The position numbers were made by a program, and so were the translations under genes. Below are positions 15,013 to 24,909 of a DNA stretch of 64,000 nt, one piece after another; the first letter of the stretch is position 1, and every line of letters starts with the position of its first letter. The stretch is taken from the NCBI GenBank assembly GCA_013911065.1, contig JACERV010000015.1, positions 1-64,000 of the forward strand, read 5' to 3'. Below the pieces are notes generated by a model, which was not told the DNA's origin, searched no databases, and was given only the letters and a program-made list of their open reading frames with translations. The DNA is from Ruminococcus sp. (GTDB lineage: Bacteria; Bacillota; Clostridia; Lachnospirales; Lachnospiraceae).

Positions 15013-18000
15013 ATGCAGAAACTATTGCTGCGCCGTATCCTTAGGGATATAAAAACAAACACTTTCCGTTATCTCGCCCTTTTTCTGCTTATCGTTCTCG
15101 TTATGTTTCTCATAGTCAGCATGGTTGGCTCAGCAGAAAGTATTATTGGCACCGTTGACAAAAAAGCCAGAAAAAACCATTTAGAAGATGGCCAGTTTGG
15201 GGTTTTTGTCCCGCTTAAGAACGATACAATTAAAACACTTAAACAGAAAGGTGTGACTTTGGAGGAATGTTTCTATCTTGACTTCCCCGTAAAAGACAGT
15301 TCGACTCTCCGTATTATGAAAAACCGGGAACAAATCAACTTGATAGAATTGACAAAAGGACGCCTTGCCAAGACGAAACATGAAATTGTCCTGGAGCGCA
15401 TCTATGCCGCAGCCCATAAAATTAACATCGGGGATTCACTGGATATTGGCGGCAGTACATATACCGTCACCGGAATCGGCACTTCTGCAGATTATGACCA
15501 CTGCCTGAGAAACCTGTCCGATATGTCCTCTGACGGAAAGGTTTTCGGGACAGCTTTTGTTACGGCCCCGGCATATGAAGAGCTGCTTCAAACCGGAAAA
15601 GCCCTGCACACCGAAGAATACCGTTACAGCTATCTTCTTGGGGGCAATATGACCGACACCGGTTTAAAAGACTATTTATCAGACCTGAAGCTTAGTCCAA
15701 ATGAGATAAACAATACCTTCTTCCAGGAAATGGCCAGCCGTGAAATGGGTCCCCGAAATGAAACAACAGACGGAATACAGACCCTTGCCGATGGTTCCAC
15801 AGAACTTTCAAATGCCCTAAATACATTTAAGGAAGGTACAGACAGTTTAAAAAACGGTATCCAGACCGTATATGACGGCCTGAAACAGCTTAATGTACAA
15901 TCCGCTCCTCTGAGTGCAGGCTCAGGCGAGGTCCTTTCCGCCCTGAAAGAGCTAGAAACCAATGCCCATGCATTGTCTTTCTCTGTTTCCTCTATACAGG
16001 AGCTCAGAGATGCGTCCTCTGCATTGCTTGCAGGTACAGAAGAACTAGATAACAGCTTAAAAGCCCTGTCAGAACAGGTTAGCTTTGAAAATTTTGAGAC
16101 TGTCATGAATTCTGCCTTTGCACAGTACGGGATTTCTCCTTCCTCCCTATCTCTGGATGCACAGGTATTGCTGGGCTCTATACAGGTCTACCTGACACCG
16201 GTGGACAGCGGTCTGGCCGCTATTTCAGAAGGCTCCGGAGAATTATACAGGAATTTTGGGGCATTTGATGAAGCAATAAGTACTCTGCCCGCTTCTATGG
16301 AAGCACTGAATCTCGGGATGGAACAGTTCCATTCTGCGATTACTATACTTCTTTCAGAATATGGGAAGCTTAATGATGGCATTTCTGCTTATACAGCAGG
16401 GCTTCATCAAATTTATGAGGGCTATTCCGGAATTTCAGAAGGTGCCGGAAAATTAGACGAGGGAGCCCAGGAACTTGCTGATAACGGCAAAGAATTCCGC
16501 GCAGGTGTGATAGAGTTACAGAACGAAACAAATGAGCTTCTTGAGAAGTATTTTCCTTTTGAAGTCGGGAATCTGACTGATTTTGTAAAAGCAGCAGATA
16601 ATCCCAGAATCAAGGCAGCCAGCGGAGATGTGGAAATCAACCGAAATGTGGGGAGGATGGCCGGTATGATTCTCCTTGTCCTGATTGCCTATGTAATTTC
16701 TATTTTTGTTGTCCACTCTATTGAGCAGGAAAGCTCCATAATTGGCGCCTTATATGCACTTGGATTGAAACAGAAGCAGCTCCTTTTCCACTACACCATG
16801 CTGCCGGTAATTCTCTGCTTCTTTGGCGGAGCCGCGGGGACTTTTCTTGGATACTCAAAGCAGGGGATATCTTTTATGACAGGAGAATCTTCCGCCTATT
16901 ATTCCATACCTCCTATTGATACAATCTACACTCCCGGCTTACTCGTTTACGGGCTTATAATTCCTCCGCTGACTGCATTTGTAGTCAACGCCCTGATTAT
17001 ACGTAAGAAATTGAATCAAAGTGCCCTCTCTCTTCTTAGGAAAGATCCGGTCCACAAAGGATTTTCTTACAGGCAGCTCAAAACAGGGGATTTTCTCCAC
17101 ATGTTCCAGATTCGGCAGTTCTTACGGGAAAAACGGAGCTGCTTTGCAGTCCTTGCGGGAATGTTTATATCCTTGTTGGTCCTGGTGCTGGGCCTGAACT
17201 GTTATGCTCTCTGCCGCAATCTGCAGACGCGGAACGTGGCAGATACCAAATATGAGTATATGTATCAGTATAAATACCCTGAAGAAACAGCTCCCCGGGA
17301 CAGCTATGCCGCATACGTGAAGAGCCTTAAGAAAGAAGTGATGGGATATGATATGGAAATCAGCATCATTGGCCTGAACGGAAAAAATTCTTTCTTTCCG
17401 CCTATCACAAGCAAAAAACAGAACGAAATCAGTATTTCTTCCTCTGTAGCTGACAAATATGGAATCCAGGTAGGTGAAGAACTGATGCTTCATGATGAGG
17501 TGAATGAAAAAGTTTACGGATTTACCGTAAAAGAAGTAATAAATTATTCTCCGGGGTTATGTTGTTTTATGGATATCGGCAGCATGAGGGAGCTCTTTGG
17601 CCAGGACAGTGATTTTTATAATGTTGTCTATGCAGATCATGAACTGGATATAGATGCCGGCAGGCTTTATGCTGTTTCTACGAAAGCCGATATAGAAAAA
17701 AGTTCTAATATTTTTCTGGAAAACATGATGTCCCTGATTGTGACAATGTCCTCTGCTGCTATTTTAATTTTCATCATTGTACTTTACCAAATGATGAAGG
17801 TAATGATTGACCGGGCTGCTGTCAGCATTTCTCTGATGAAAATATTTGGCTATCGGGACAAAGAAATCCAAAGGCTCTATCTGGATGGAAATTTTCTGCT
17901 GATATCCATAGGAGCACTGGTTATGATTCCTGCCGCAAAATGGCTGATGGATGCAATTTACCCCGCTTTTGTGGCAAATGTGGCCTGCGGTCTTGATTTG

Positions 18001-18129
18001 TCCTGGCCTCCGGTGATGTACGTATTTACATATTCCGGAATTTTGTTCAGCTACCTGCTAATCCGCACTGTGTTGTTGGGCAGATTGAAAAAGACAACTC
18101 CTGCAGAAGTACTAAAAAATAGGGAGTAA
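15013..18129 (+). CDS. FtsX-like ABC permease with large extracytoplasmic coiled domain
   Basis: A 1038-residue protein. One membrane helix near the N-terminus (about 20-45) is followed by an extracytoplasmic part (about 50-545) whose later half has many repeats of the type GSxELxxALxxFxxGxxSLxxG, as in YhgE/Pip-like envelope proteins. Three helices (about 550-690), a second extracytoplasmic domain, and three more helices at the C-terminus complete a duplicated FtsX layout. It is the partner of the preceding ATPase and probably moves or resists an envelope-active compound. The coiled domain is predicted from sequence pattern only. Confidence 0.87.
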   Translation: MQKLLLRRILRDIKTNTFRYLALFLLIVLVMFLIVSMVGSAESIIGTVDKKARKNHLEDGQFGVFVPLKNDTIKTLKQKGVTLEECFYLDFPVKDSSTLRIMKNREQINLIELTKGRLAKTKHEIVLERIYAAAHKINIGDSLDIGGSTYTVTGIGTSADYDHCLRNLSDMSSDGKVFGTAFVTAPAYEELLQTGKALHTEEYRYSYLLGGNMTDTGLKDYLSDLKLSPNEINNTFFQEMASREMGPRNETTDGIQTLADGSTELSNALNTFKEGTDSLKNGIQTVYDGLKQLNVQSAPLSAGSGEVLSALKELETNAHALSFSVSSIQELRDASSALLAGTEELDNSLKALSEQVSFENFETVMNSAFAQYGISPSSLSLDAQVLLGSIQVYLTPVDSGLAAISEGSGELYRNFGAFDEAISTLPASMEALNLGMEQFHSAITILLSEYGKLNDGISAYTAGLHQIYEGYSGISEGAGKLDEGAQELADNGKEFRAGVIELQNETNELLEKYFPFEVGNLTDFVKAADNPRIKAASGDVEINRNVGRMAGMILLVLIAYVISIFVVHSIEQESSIIGALYALGLKQKQLLFHYTMLPVILCFFGGAAGTFLGYSKQGISFMTGESSAYYSIPPIDTIYTPGLLVYGLIIPPLTAFVVNALIIRKKLNQSALSLLRKDPVHKGFSYRQLKTGDFLHMFQIRQFLREKRSCFAVLAGMFISLLVLVLGLNCYALCRNLQTRNVADTKYEYMYQYKYPEETAPRDSYAAYVKSLKKEVMGYDMEISIIGLNGKNSFFPPITSKKQNEISISSSVADKYGIQVGEELMLHDEVNEKVYGFTVKEVINYSPGLCCFMDIGSMRELFGQDSDFYNVVYADHELDIDAGRLYAVSTKADIEKSSNIFLENMMSLIVTMSSAAILIFIIVLYQMMKVMIDRAAVSISLMKIFGYRDKEIQRLYLDGNFLLISIGALVMIPAAKWLMDAIYPAFVANVACGLDLSWPPVMYVFTYSGILFSYLLIRTVLLGRLKKTTPAEVLKNRE

Positions 18130-18220
18130 AAAATGTTCTGGTAAAAGAACCTAAAGTACGTTTATACATAGAATATCTTGAAACATTCTACTTCATTGTA
18201 TATGAAAGGAAGTATGAACG

Positions 18221-19888
18221 ATGCATAAAATATTAGATGAAAATTACCTTGATTTATTGATTGAGAATTCATTCGCCAGTGTACTTCAAAAAGAATATGA
18301 TTTAACAAGGATTAATGCAAGATATTCTGTTCTTCATTCACCTGCCAGCAGATTTAACATGTGTGGGCTGGGCAATTATCCGTATCATATATTTCCAACC
18401 TTATATACCCTTAATTCCACTGTCAGTCTTGAGAAATCTAACGTAATCACTATTCAGAACAACGTCAATTTATCTTTGTTCGGGGAAGGAGTTGTGATTG
18501 GCTTTGTGGATACTGGAATTGATTATCTCCATGAAGCCTTTTTGAACACTGATGGTTCTACAAAAATTTTTTCAATTTGGGATCAGACAATCGAAACGGA
18601 TACTCCTCCCGAGGGTTTTACATTTGGCGCGGAATATGACAAAAGCATGATTAACATGGCATTGGCAGCAGAATATCCATTTTCCATTGTTCCCAGCAAT
18701 GATGAAAATGGTCATGGTACAATGCTGGCGGGAATTGCTGCTGGAAGCCAAAATCCAGAAGTCGGTTTCAGGGGCGTTGCACCACAATCTGAATTGATTG
18801 TGGTTAAACTGGCTCCTGCCAAAAGATTGAATAAAAAGATTCATAGTATCCGGGAATCTGCCCTCTGCTATCCGGAAACCAATATTTTTTTAGGTATTGA
18901 ATATATACTGTCCGTAATCCAGCGAATTGAACGCCCTCTGGTTCTTTGTATCGGGATAGGCTCAAGTCAGAGTGCTCATGACGGTCAGAGTGCTCTCGGT
19001 ATGTATTTGAATGCCCTATCCGCGATGCCCACAATAGCGGTATGTGTTTCTGCTGGAAATGAAGGAAGTGCTCAAAGACATTACCGGGGCACAATTGTGG
19101 GAACGCAGCCTTCTCAAAATATTGAATTCATAATTAGTGAAAAAGATCCCCAATTCCCTCTGGAAATATGGCAGAAATCCCCCAACAGGCTGTCGGTAGA
19201 ATTAATTTCACCTACAGGAGAACGTATACACAGCATTTTGCCCGGATTTAATATATGCAGAGAACACACTTTTGTCTTTCAGACTTCAAAAGTCTATATC
19301 AATAATTTCATTATGGAAGAGGAAACGGGAGAACAGTTAATTCTGATAAGATTTGAAAATGCACTTGGAGGTATCTGGAAGTTGCGCGTTACCAGTATTG
19401 ATAACATTACCAGTTTGTTTGATGCCTGGATGCCTTCGGGAGATATCATTTCTTCCGAAACCTTTTTCCTGGAGTCTGATCCAAATGTAACAATTACCTC
19501 TCCCGGCAATTCCCCTAATCCGGTGACTGTAACCGCATATAACCAGAGCCAAAACAGCATCTTGCTTACATCAAGCCACGGTTTTTCTTCCACAAACATC
19601 GTGAAGCCCGAAATTGCCGCTCCCGGTTATGCCCTCACATGCCCCCTCCCCGGACAGAATTATGGTACAGCTACAGGGACCGGAGCCGCCTCCGCCCATG
19701 CAGCTGGAATTATAGCTCTGTTTATGGAATGGGCGGTCTGGAAAGGAAACTACACAACCATTACAGGCAGGGATATCAGCAGACTCCTTATACGTGGGGC
19801 AAGAAGGGATAAGAATATCGCATATCCCAATCCTGTATGGGGCTATGGGCAAATTGATATTCAAGGGCTGTTCAGAAGCCTTACTTAG
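18221..19888 (+). CDS. S8-family (Csp-like) subtilase with Ser-to-Gly active site
   Basis: A 555-residue subtilisin-like protein of the clostridial Csp type, without a signal peptide. Asp97 (GFVDTGIDY) and His165 (DENGHGTMLAG) of the triad are present, but where the catalytic serine should stand (GTSxAAxHxAG) the sequence is TGTGAASAHAAG, with GGA encoding Gly488. It is therefore probably a pseudoprotease. In C. difficile the pseudoproteases CspA and CspC control spore germination by regulating CspB activation of SleC; a SleC gene lies at 52.1 kb. No active Csp gene is adjacent. RBS GAAAGGAAG precedes ATG. Confidence 0.88.
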   Translation: MHKILDENYLDLLIENSFASVLQKEYDLTRINARYSVLHSPASRFNMCGLGNYPYHIFPTLYTLNSTVSLEKSNVITIQNNVNLSLFGEGVVIGFVDTGIDYLHEAFLNTDGSTKIFSIWDQTIETDTPPEGFTFGAEYDKSMINMALAAEYPFSIVPSNDENGHGTMLAGIAAGSQNPEVGFRGVAPQSELIVVKLAPAKRLNKKIHSIRESALCYPETNIFLGIEYILSVIQRIERPLVLCIGIGSSQSAHDGQSALGMYLNALSAMPTIAVCVSAGNEGSAQRHYRGTIVGTQPSQNIEFIISEKDPQFPLEIWQKSPNRLSVELISPTGERIHSILPGFNICREHTFVFQTSKVYINNFIMEEETGEQLILIRFENALGGIWKLRVTSIDNITSLFDAWMPSGDIISSETFFLESDPNVTITSPGNSPNPVTVTAYNQSQNSILLTSSHGFSSTNIVKPEIAAPGYALTCPLPGQNYGTATGTGAASAHAAGIIALFMEWAVWKGNYTTITGRDISRLLIRGARRDKNIAYPNPVWGYGQIDIQGLFRSLT

Positions 19889-19961
19889 AAACAATCTTTA
19901 TAATTTGCAGCAATAAAAGAGGAGTAGGAAGAGGGGTATTGCTAAATACAAATATATCTCT

Positions 19962-20861
19962 CTATTCCTTTTCTTTTGTGATTCCCTGAATAATGATTGT
20001 AGCTATCCCGCACAGCAGCCCGCCTACAGGAAATATAATCCAGCATCTTGCCCACATATCGTATCCAAGGCCCGCTATAAGAAACAGTGCTGTAGCCGCC
20101 AGCATAATACAGCCGCACCATATACCGATTCTTTTATCCACCTCTCGTTTCTCCTTATCAGGACGGTTTTCCTCATTATAGGCATCTATATCATATTTTG
20201 ACTTCTGCATACCGGAGTAAATAAGAATAGATACACCCGCAGCCACAAACAAAAGGAAAACAGCTGTATATATATCCGTAGTATACCCTTTGGGTACCGG
20301 AAGACGCTCACTGACAATCTGGAATACCAGACCTAAAAGTATCACACCTATTCCCGACGCAATCAAAATAGGGTACCGCTGTTCAAATTTTTCCAGTACA
20401 TTTTCCGTATAAAAAGGCTGAATCACCGGATATTTTTTACGAAATCTCTCTTTCTGAAGCCCTGCCACCACAAAAGTCAGAACAGCAGGTATAACAAACA
20501 GCATCAAAATTGCAGAGGACAGATTGTCATCAAAATATATAGCCGACAAAAATACTTGCACACTGGCCCCAAGCAATATCAACCCAACTCCTATCATAAT
20601 ACTTGCGCAAAACCTGTTCATATGCCTGTCATACCCTGCAGTGTCCTCGGTAATACTCCCCTCCGCATTTCCCCGCAGCAGCAGATCCATGGAGCATCCG
20701 AACATATCACAAATCTGAAGAATCTTCTCCATCTCAGGATAAGAGGTTCCTGCCTCCCATTTTGAAATTGTCTGCCGGGATACACCAAGCTCCTCCGCCA
20801 ATTGTTCCTGGGTAATCTCTTGGTTCTTTCTATAAAACTGTAAATTTTCAGCTAAACTCAT
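19962..20861 (-). CDS. HTH (Xre-type) protein with C-terminal membrane domain
   Basis: A 299-residue protein. Residues 1-60 form an Xre/Cro HTH (ITQEQLAEELGVSRQTISKW), followed by a charged linker and about six hydrophobic segments in pairs (for instance FCASIMIGVGLILLGASVQV and PILIASGIGVILLGLVF). This layout is common in Firmicutes for membrane-tethered regulators of unknown signal. ATG 20861 with upstream AGGAAAAG is chosen over a GTG seven codons earlier. It converges on the Csp-like gene and shares no operon with it. Confidence 0.8.
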   Translation of the reverse strand: MSLAENLQFYRKNQEITQEQLAEELGVSRQTISKWEAGTSYPEMEKILQICDMFGCSMDLLLRGNAEGSITEDTAGYDRHMNRFCASIMIGVGLILLGASVQVFLSAIYFDDNLSSAILMLFVIPAVLTFVVAGLQKERFRKKYPVIQPFYTENVLEKFEQRYPILIASGIGVILLGLVFQIVSERLPVPKGYTTDIYTAVFLLFVAAGVSILIYSGMQKSKYDIDAYNEENRPDKEKREVDKRIGIWCGCIMLAATALFLIAGLGYDMWARCWIIFPVGGLLCGIATIIIQGITKEKE

Positions 20862-21067
20862 TTTCTTTTCCTGCCTTTCCACGCTTTATGTTTTTAAGAT
20901 ATTTTTTTCTGATGCCTGGCTAATCAGAATCATATTTGCAAATGTTTATCTTTCACAAATTATAGTGTGGCATGGATGTAAACTCAAGCAAATTCATGTA
21001 GCATTTGAAGAAATCTATGTAAACTTATGGTTGCATCGACTTAAAATAAAGGATTTCTATCATTATA

Positions 21068-21112
21068 TTGACGAACCAGCAGTCAGACGTTATAATATTA
21101 GTAACATGTTAC
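21068..21112 (+). promoter_or_regulatory. Promoter and operator of the MarR-flavodoxin operon
   Basis: -35 TTGACG (21068-21073), 17-base spacer, -10 TATAAT (21091-21096), then the perfect 12-bp palindrome GTAACATGTTAC (21101-21112) at the expected transcription start, a typical place for MarR autorepression. Confidence 0.75.
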
Positions 21113-21128
21113 CAATAAGGAGATGGTT

Positions 21129-21644
21129 ATGAAAATCAATGATCTGATACAACGATTTTCTCATTCAAAAGAAGATCAGACAAAAGCAATTTTCAGCACC
21201 CTTTTTATTGCCGGCAACAGACTGCAAACGTTATTTGACAATGATATTCCAGACATATCGCTCAAACAATTTATGCTTCTGACAATGGTCCGGCAGTCTA
21301 AAGAGCAGCTGACCTTTACACAACTTGGAAAGCTTTTAGGCTGTTCCAGGCAAAACATCAAAAAACTTGCTTATGCCCTGGAACGGAAGGGATTTGTCAG
21401 TATTAGGCAAAACGAGAAAGATGTCCGTGCAGCATGTATTTATCCCACAGAAAAAATGATTGATTATTTTGAAAATATATTTCGTTTTTATGAGGGCAGA
21501 TTAAGCTATCTTTTTGAACTTTATACTGATAGCGAAGTAGAGGTACTTTTTACTCTATTGATGAAATTATACGAAGGTATTGACAATTTAGAAAAGAGAT
21601 TGTCTGATAAAAAAAATCCCATAATAAAGGAGACGGATGTATGA
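21129..21644 (+). CDS. MarR-family transcriptional regulator
   Basis: A 171-residue winged-helix protein with the MarR pattern: dimer helix, then LTFTQLGKLLGCSRQNIKKLAYALERKGF (DNA-binding helices) and a charged wing (RQNEKDVRAACIYPTEK). ATG 21129 follows AGGAG by six bases; ATG 21123 touches the ribosome site. Its stop overlaps the start of the flavodoxin gene by four bases (ATGA). The promoter has a perfect palindrome at the start site, so the pair is probably autorepressed. The inducing signal is unknown, possibly oxidative or quinone stress. Confidence 0.85.
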   Translation: MKINDLIQRFSHSKEDQTKAIFSTLFIAGNRLQTLFDNDIPDISLKQFMLLTMVRQSKEQLTFTQLGKLLGCSRQNIKKLAYALERKGFVSIRQNEKDVRAACIYPTEKMIDYFENIFRFYEGRLSYLFELYTDSEVEVLFTLLMKLYEGIDNLEKRLSDKKNPIIKETDV

Positions 21645-22186
21645 ACAATATTTTAGTGCTGTATAAATCTAAATATGGCTCAACAAAGAAATATGCTGAC
21701 ATGATGAAGGAGGAACTCCTCTGTGATATTTTTGACATTGATAATTATAATTTGGGTAATCTCTCCAAATATAATTTAATTGTGATTGCCGGCGGTATCT
21801 ACGCAGGCGGTATTTCAGGAGTCAAATTCTTAAAGAAAAATTTCAAAAAATTTGAAGGCAAAAAAATTGTAATATTTGCAGTCGGGGCAAGCCCGTTTGA
21901 TGAAAAAGCACTTGAACAAATAAAACAACATTCTTTAAAAGACCTTCCTGTGGGAATTCCTTTTTTTTATGGCCGGGGAGCTTATGATGAAAGCAGCATG
22001 GATTTTAAAGACAGAACATTATGCAGAATGTTAAAAAAAGCATTATCAAAAAAAGCCCCCTCCACGCTTGACTTATGGGCCGCTGAATTCCTGGCAGCAG
22101 AAGGAAAAATCTGTGATTGGATTGATAAGGCATATTTAATTCCGTTCTTCCAATATATCAGGGAACAGACCAAAACCCTTTCGTGA
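21641..22186 (+). CDS. Flavodoxin-domain protein
   Basis: A 181-residue protein with the flavodoxin FMN phosphate loop near the N-terminus (YKSKYGSTKKYADMM), a second loop AGGIYAGGISG, and FAVGASPFDEKAL later. It resembles the long-chain flavodoxins of the HemG-like class (protoporphyrinogen oxidase relatives), though most such proteins in Firmicutes have no assigned reaction. Translationally coupled to the MarR gene, so its expression is probably under that regulator. Confidence 0.82.
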   Translation: MNNILVLYKSKYGSTKKYADMMKEELLCDIFDIDNYNLGNLSKYNLIVIAGGIYAGGISGVKFLKKNFKKFEGKKIVIFAVGASPFDEKALEQIKQHSLKDLPVGIPFFYGRGAYDESSMDFKDRTLCRMLKKALSKKAPSTLDLWAAEFLAAEGKICDWIDKAYLIPFFQYIREQTKTLS

Positions 22187-22221
22187 AATTAACTATGAAA
22201 ACCCCAAAATAGTACGGGATA

Positions 22222-22250
22222 TTGAAAACATCTGACAAGTCTGTTATACT
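22222..22250 (+). promoter_or_regulatory. Promoter of the proline iminopeptidase gene
   Basis: -35 TTGAAA (22222-22227), 17-base spacer, -10 TATACT (22245-22250), 47 bases upstream of the start codon. Confidence 0.65.
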
Positions 22251-22297
22251 TAAAAAGTATTATAGAAGGCCGTAAAACGGCAAGGAGGTACTATTAT

Positions 22298-23179
22298 ATG
22301 AAGGTCATTGAGGGCTATATGCCATATCTGGGGTACAAGACCTATTACCGTATTGTTGGGGAATGCAAAGGTAATAAAAAACCATTAGTTTTACTACATG
22401 GCGGTCCTGGCTCCACACACAACTATTTTGAGGTATTAGACAAACTTGCAGAAGAGGGACGTGCCATCATCTTTTACGATCAGCTTGGCTGCGGCAACTC
22501 TTATGTGGACGGACACCCTGAGCTTTGGTGTTCTGAGACATGGGACAATGAGTTGATTGAATTAAGAAAACATCTGGGGCTGGATGAAATACATATGCTG
22601 GGACAGTCCTGGGGAGGAATGCTTGCAATAGAATATCTCTGTGATTACAAACCAGCAGGTATCAAGTCTGTCATTCTTTCCAGCACCTTGCCGTCCGCTG
22701 AGCTCTGGGCTCAGGAGCAGCACAGGATGATCAGACATATGTCACAGGAAGACCAGGATGCCATTGCCAAGGCAGAAAAAACCGGGGATTTTGATGATCC
22801 GGCTTACCTGGCTGCTAATGACAGGTTTATGCTGCTTCACTGTGCAGGCGAAGTAACCGAGGATTCACCGGAGTGCCTGCGCCGCCCTAAGAAAGTAGGA
22901 GTGGAAGCTTATGTTGCAGGATGGGGACCTAATGAATATAATCCGACCGGAAGCCTGGGCGGATGGGAATACCGCCATAAGATTGGGGACATTAAAGAAC
23001 CTGTTTTGATTATCAATGGAACGGATGATTTGTGTACGCCGCTTATCGCAAAGACAATGTATGATCTGATTCCAGGTTCCAAATGGGAATTATTCGCCGG
23101 ATGCAGACATATGTGCTATGTTGAAGAAAACGATAAATATTGTAAGCTTATCAGTGAGTGGATGGAAAAGCACGATTAA
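22298..23179 (+). CDS. pip: Proline iminopeptidase (alpha/beta hydrolase)
   Basis: A 293-residue alpha/beta hydrolase of peptidase family S33. Oxyanion motif HGGPGSTHNY (about 32-41), nucleophile elbow GQSWGG (Ser near 107), later Asp in NGTDDLC and His in GCRHMCY. It removes N-terminal proline from peptides in the cytoplasm. Length and motifs match the short form found in Firmicutes and Bacteroidota. AAGGAGG precedes ATG; single-gene unit ending in a shared terminator. Confidence 0.9.
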   Translation: MKVIEGYMPYLGYKTYYRIVGECKGNKKPLVLLHGGPGSTHNYFEVLDKLAEEGRAIIFYDQLGCGNSYVDGHPELWCSETWDNELIELRKHLGLDEIHMLGQSWGGMLAIEYLCDYKPAGIKSVILSSTLPSAELWAQEQHRMIRHMSQEDQDAIAKAEKTGDFDDPAYLAANDRFMLLHCAGEVTEDSPECLRRPKKVGVEAYVAGWGPNEYNPTGSLGGWEYRHKIGDIKEPVLIINGTDDLCTPLIAKTMYDLIPGSKWELFAGCRHMCYVEENDKYCKLISEWMEKHD

Positions 23180-23184
23180 TTATA

Positions 23185-23236
23185 AACAATAGGAGTCTCA
23201 CAACTCTATATTTAAGGTTGTGTGGCTCCTATTGTT
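23185..23236. terminator. Bidirectional terminator between pip and the glycerol operon
   Basis: Long hairpin with outer arms AACAATAGGAG / CTCCTATTGTT and inner arms CACAAC / GTTGTG, set between two convergent genes. Confidence 0.8.
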
Positions 23237-23257
23237 ATGATTGCCGAAATTACACCC

Positions 23258-23614
23258 CTATTTTACTGCTCCTGTAGCTACTATATTTACTCCTGTATCA
23301 CAGACATCTTCAATCAATATATCATACACGCCTACCGGCGCCTTTGCCAAGCATTTTCTGATTTCTGCCATACAATCCATAATCTTTTCTTTCGGAACAG
23401 GTTTATCAGAACGAACGGGAATCAATGGGGTTTTCTCACTGTCAGTCTTCACTGTTGTGGTAAGGATTCTTACCGGATGTGCAAACTCTGCATGTGCATA
23501 CTGTTCTCCTCTTTTACAGCCATATCCTTCCATTGAGATAATATTATCTCCTTCACCCTCTACTGCTATATGACATCCTATGGGGCAGACTGTACAAATG
23601 ATCTCTTTTTTCAT
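23258..23614 (-). CDS. DUF1667-domain protein of the glycerol oxidation operon
   Basis: A 118-residue protein with four N-terminal-half cysteines in C-x2-C-x3-C and GYGCKRG (IICTVCPIGC), suggesting a metal or iron-sulfur site. DUF1667 proteins usually accompany a GlpA-like dehydrogenase and an FAD/NAD oxidoreductase and may be their electron-transfer subunit. The start overlaps the stop of the preceding oxidoreductase gene by four bases. Last gene of the operon. Confidence 0.87.
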   Translation of the reverse strand: MKKEIICTVCPIGCHIAVEGEGDNIISMEGYGCKRGEQYAHAEFAHPVRILTTTVKTDSEKTPLIPVRSDKPVPKEKIMDCMAEIRKCLAKAPVGVYDILIEDVCDTGVNIVATGAVK

Positions 23615-24882
23615 GATTCCTGACCCTCCTTTACTACTTCAACCGTCACGCTGCTGCCGCTGATATATCCTGTGTTAAAAGTTATCTCCTCCATTTCGCC
23701 TGGATTTACCCGGATTCTCTTTTTAGAAGCAAGAACCTTATCACCGTCTCTGGCAATAATTTTGACATTTTGGTCCGGATGAAGGACTCTGAAGTAAAGG
23801 CTTACTTTTTCACTTTCAGGAGATACGCTGATTGACTGGGGACACAGATACCTGACATTTTCCCCGGCTATATTTTCCACTGCCTTTTCTTCCTTGGGCA
23901 GAGTATTCATCGCATACTGTGCTGCAAATTTACCAGCCTTTATACTTTCTGTACTAACGTTATCCACAAGATCATTCACATGAACCACATTACCACAGGC
24001 GAATACATTTTCTGAAGAGGTCTGCATATATTGATTGACTTTCGGACCATTGGTTATAGATGAAATATCAATCAATGCTTTTCTCGTCAGCTCATTTTCC
24101 GGTATTAGTCCTACAGACAGAAGTATTGTATCACATTCTATGTACTGCTCTGTCTCCTGAATCGGTTTTTTATTCTCGTCAACTTTTGCAAAATAAACAC
24201 CTTTTACTCTCTGATAGCCCTCAATTTTTGTAATCGTATGAGAAAGATACAACGGAATTTCAAAATCATCAAGACATTGTACTTTATTTCGGGTAAGACC
24301 TGCCAGATAATCCATCAATTCAATAACTGCCAGTACCTTCGCACCTTCCAGTGTCATTCTTCTGGCCATAATCATTCCAATATCACCAGAACCAAGAATC
24401 ACAACTTTTTTCCCTACCATTTCGTTTTGCCTGTTGACAAGTCTCTGTGCGGAACCTGCTGTATAAACACCTGCCGGGCGTGAGCCTGGTATCATAATAT
24501 TCGCTCTGGTCCTCTCCCTGCACCCCATGGCAAGAATGATACTTTTTGCTGTTATGGCAGTCATTCCATATTCCCGGTTTACACAGGTAACCGTACCTGC
24601 TCTTTCATCCATGTCAAGCACCATAGAGTTTAATAAAAACTCTACTCCAAGCTCTTTTGCTTCGTCTGCAAAACGTCCTGCATACTCAGGCCCCGTCAGC
24701 TCTTCTTTAAAATAAGTTAATCCAAACCCAGGGTGGATACACTGCTGCAAAATTCCTCCGATGCTCTCATCTCTTTCAATAACCAGAACTCTTCCGCCGC
24801 TCTCCTTTTTTGCAGCGACGGCGGCCGACAGACCTGCCGGTCCCCCGCCGATGATTGCCACATCACATGTTAAGTTATACAT
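23611..24882 (-). CDS. FAD/NAD(P)-dependent oxidoreductase of the glycerol operon
   Basis: A 423-residue flavoprotein with an N-terminal FAD-binding fold (VAIIGGGPAGLSAAVAA), a GCRERTR and SRPAGVYTAG segment near 120-145, and a second dinucleotide fold (KVVILGSGDIGMIMARR, about 155-171) for NAD(P)H. The C-terminal 80 residues are a beta-rich extension. It resembles the nitrite-reductase/thioredoxin-reductase-like subunits that sit beside GlpA-like proteins and DUF1667. Together they probably pass electrons from glycerol-3-phosphate to NAD+ or another acceptor. Confidence 0.87.
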   Translation of the reverse strand: MYNLTCDVAIIGGGPAGLSAAVAAKKESGGRVLVIERDESIGGILQQCIHPGFGLTYFKEELTGPEYAGRFADEAKELGVEFLLNSMVLDMDERAGTVTCVNREYGMTAITAKSIILAMGCRERTRANIMIPGSRPAGVYTAGSAQRLVNRQNEMVGKKVVILGSGDIGMIMARRMTLEGAKVLAVIELMDYLAGLTRNKVQCLDDFEIPLYLSHTITKIEGYQRVKGVYFAKVDENKKPIQETEQYIECDTILLSVGLIPENELTRKALIDISSITNGPKVNQYMQTSSENVFACGNVVHVNDLVDNVSTESIKAGKFAAQYAMNTLPKEEKAVENIAGENVRYLCPQSISVSPESEKVSLYFRVLHPDQNVKIIARDGDKVLASKKRIRVNPGEMEEITFNTGYISGSSVTVEVVKEGQES

Positions 24883-24909
24883 ATCTATTCTCCTTTTCGT
24901 CTCTCGCGC

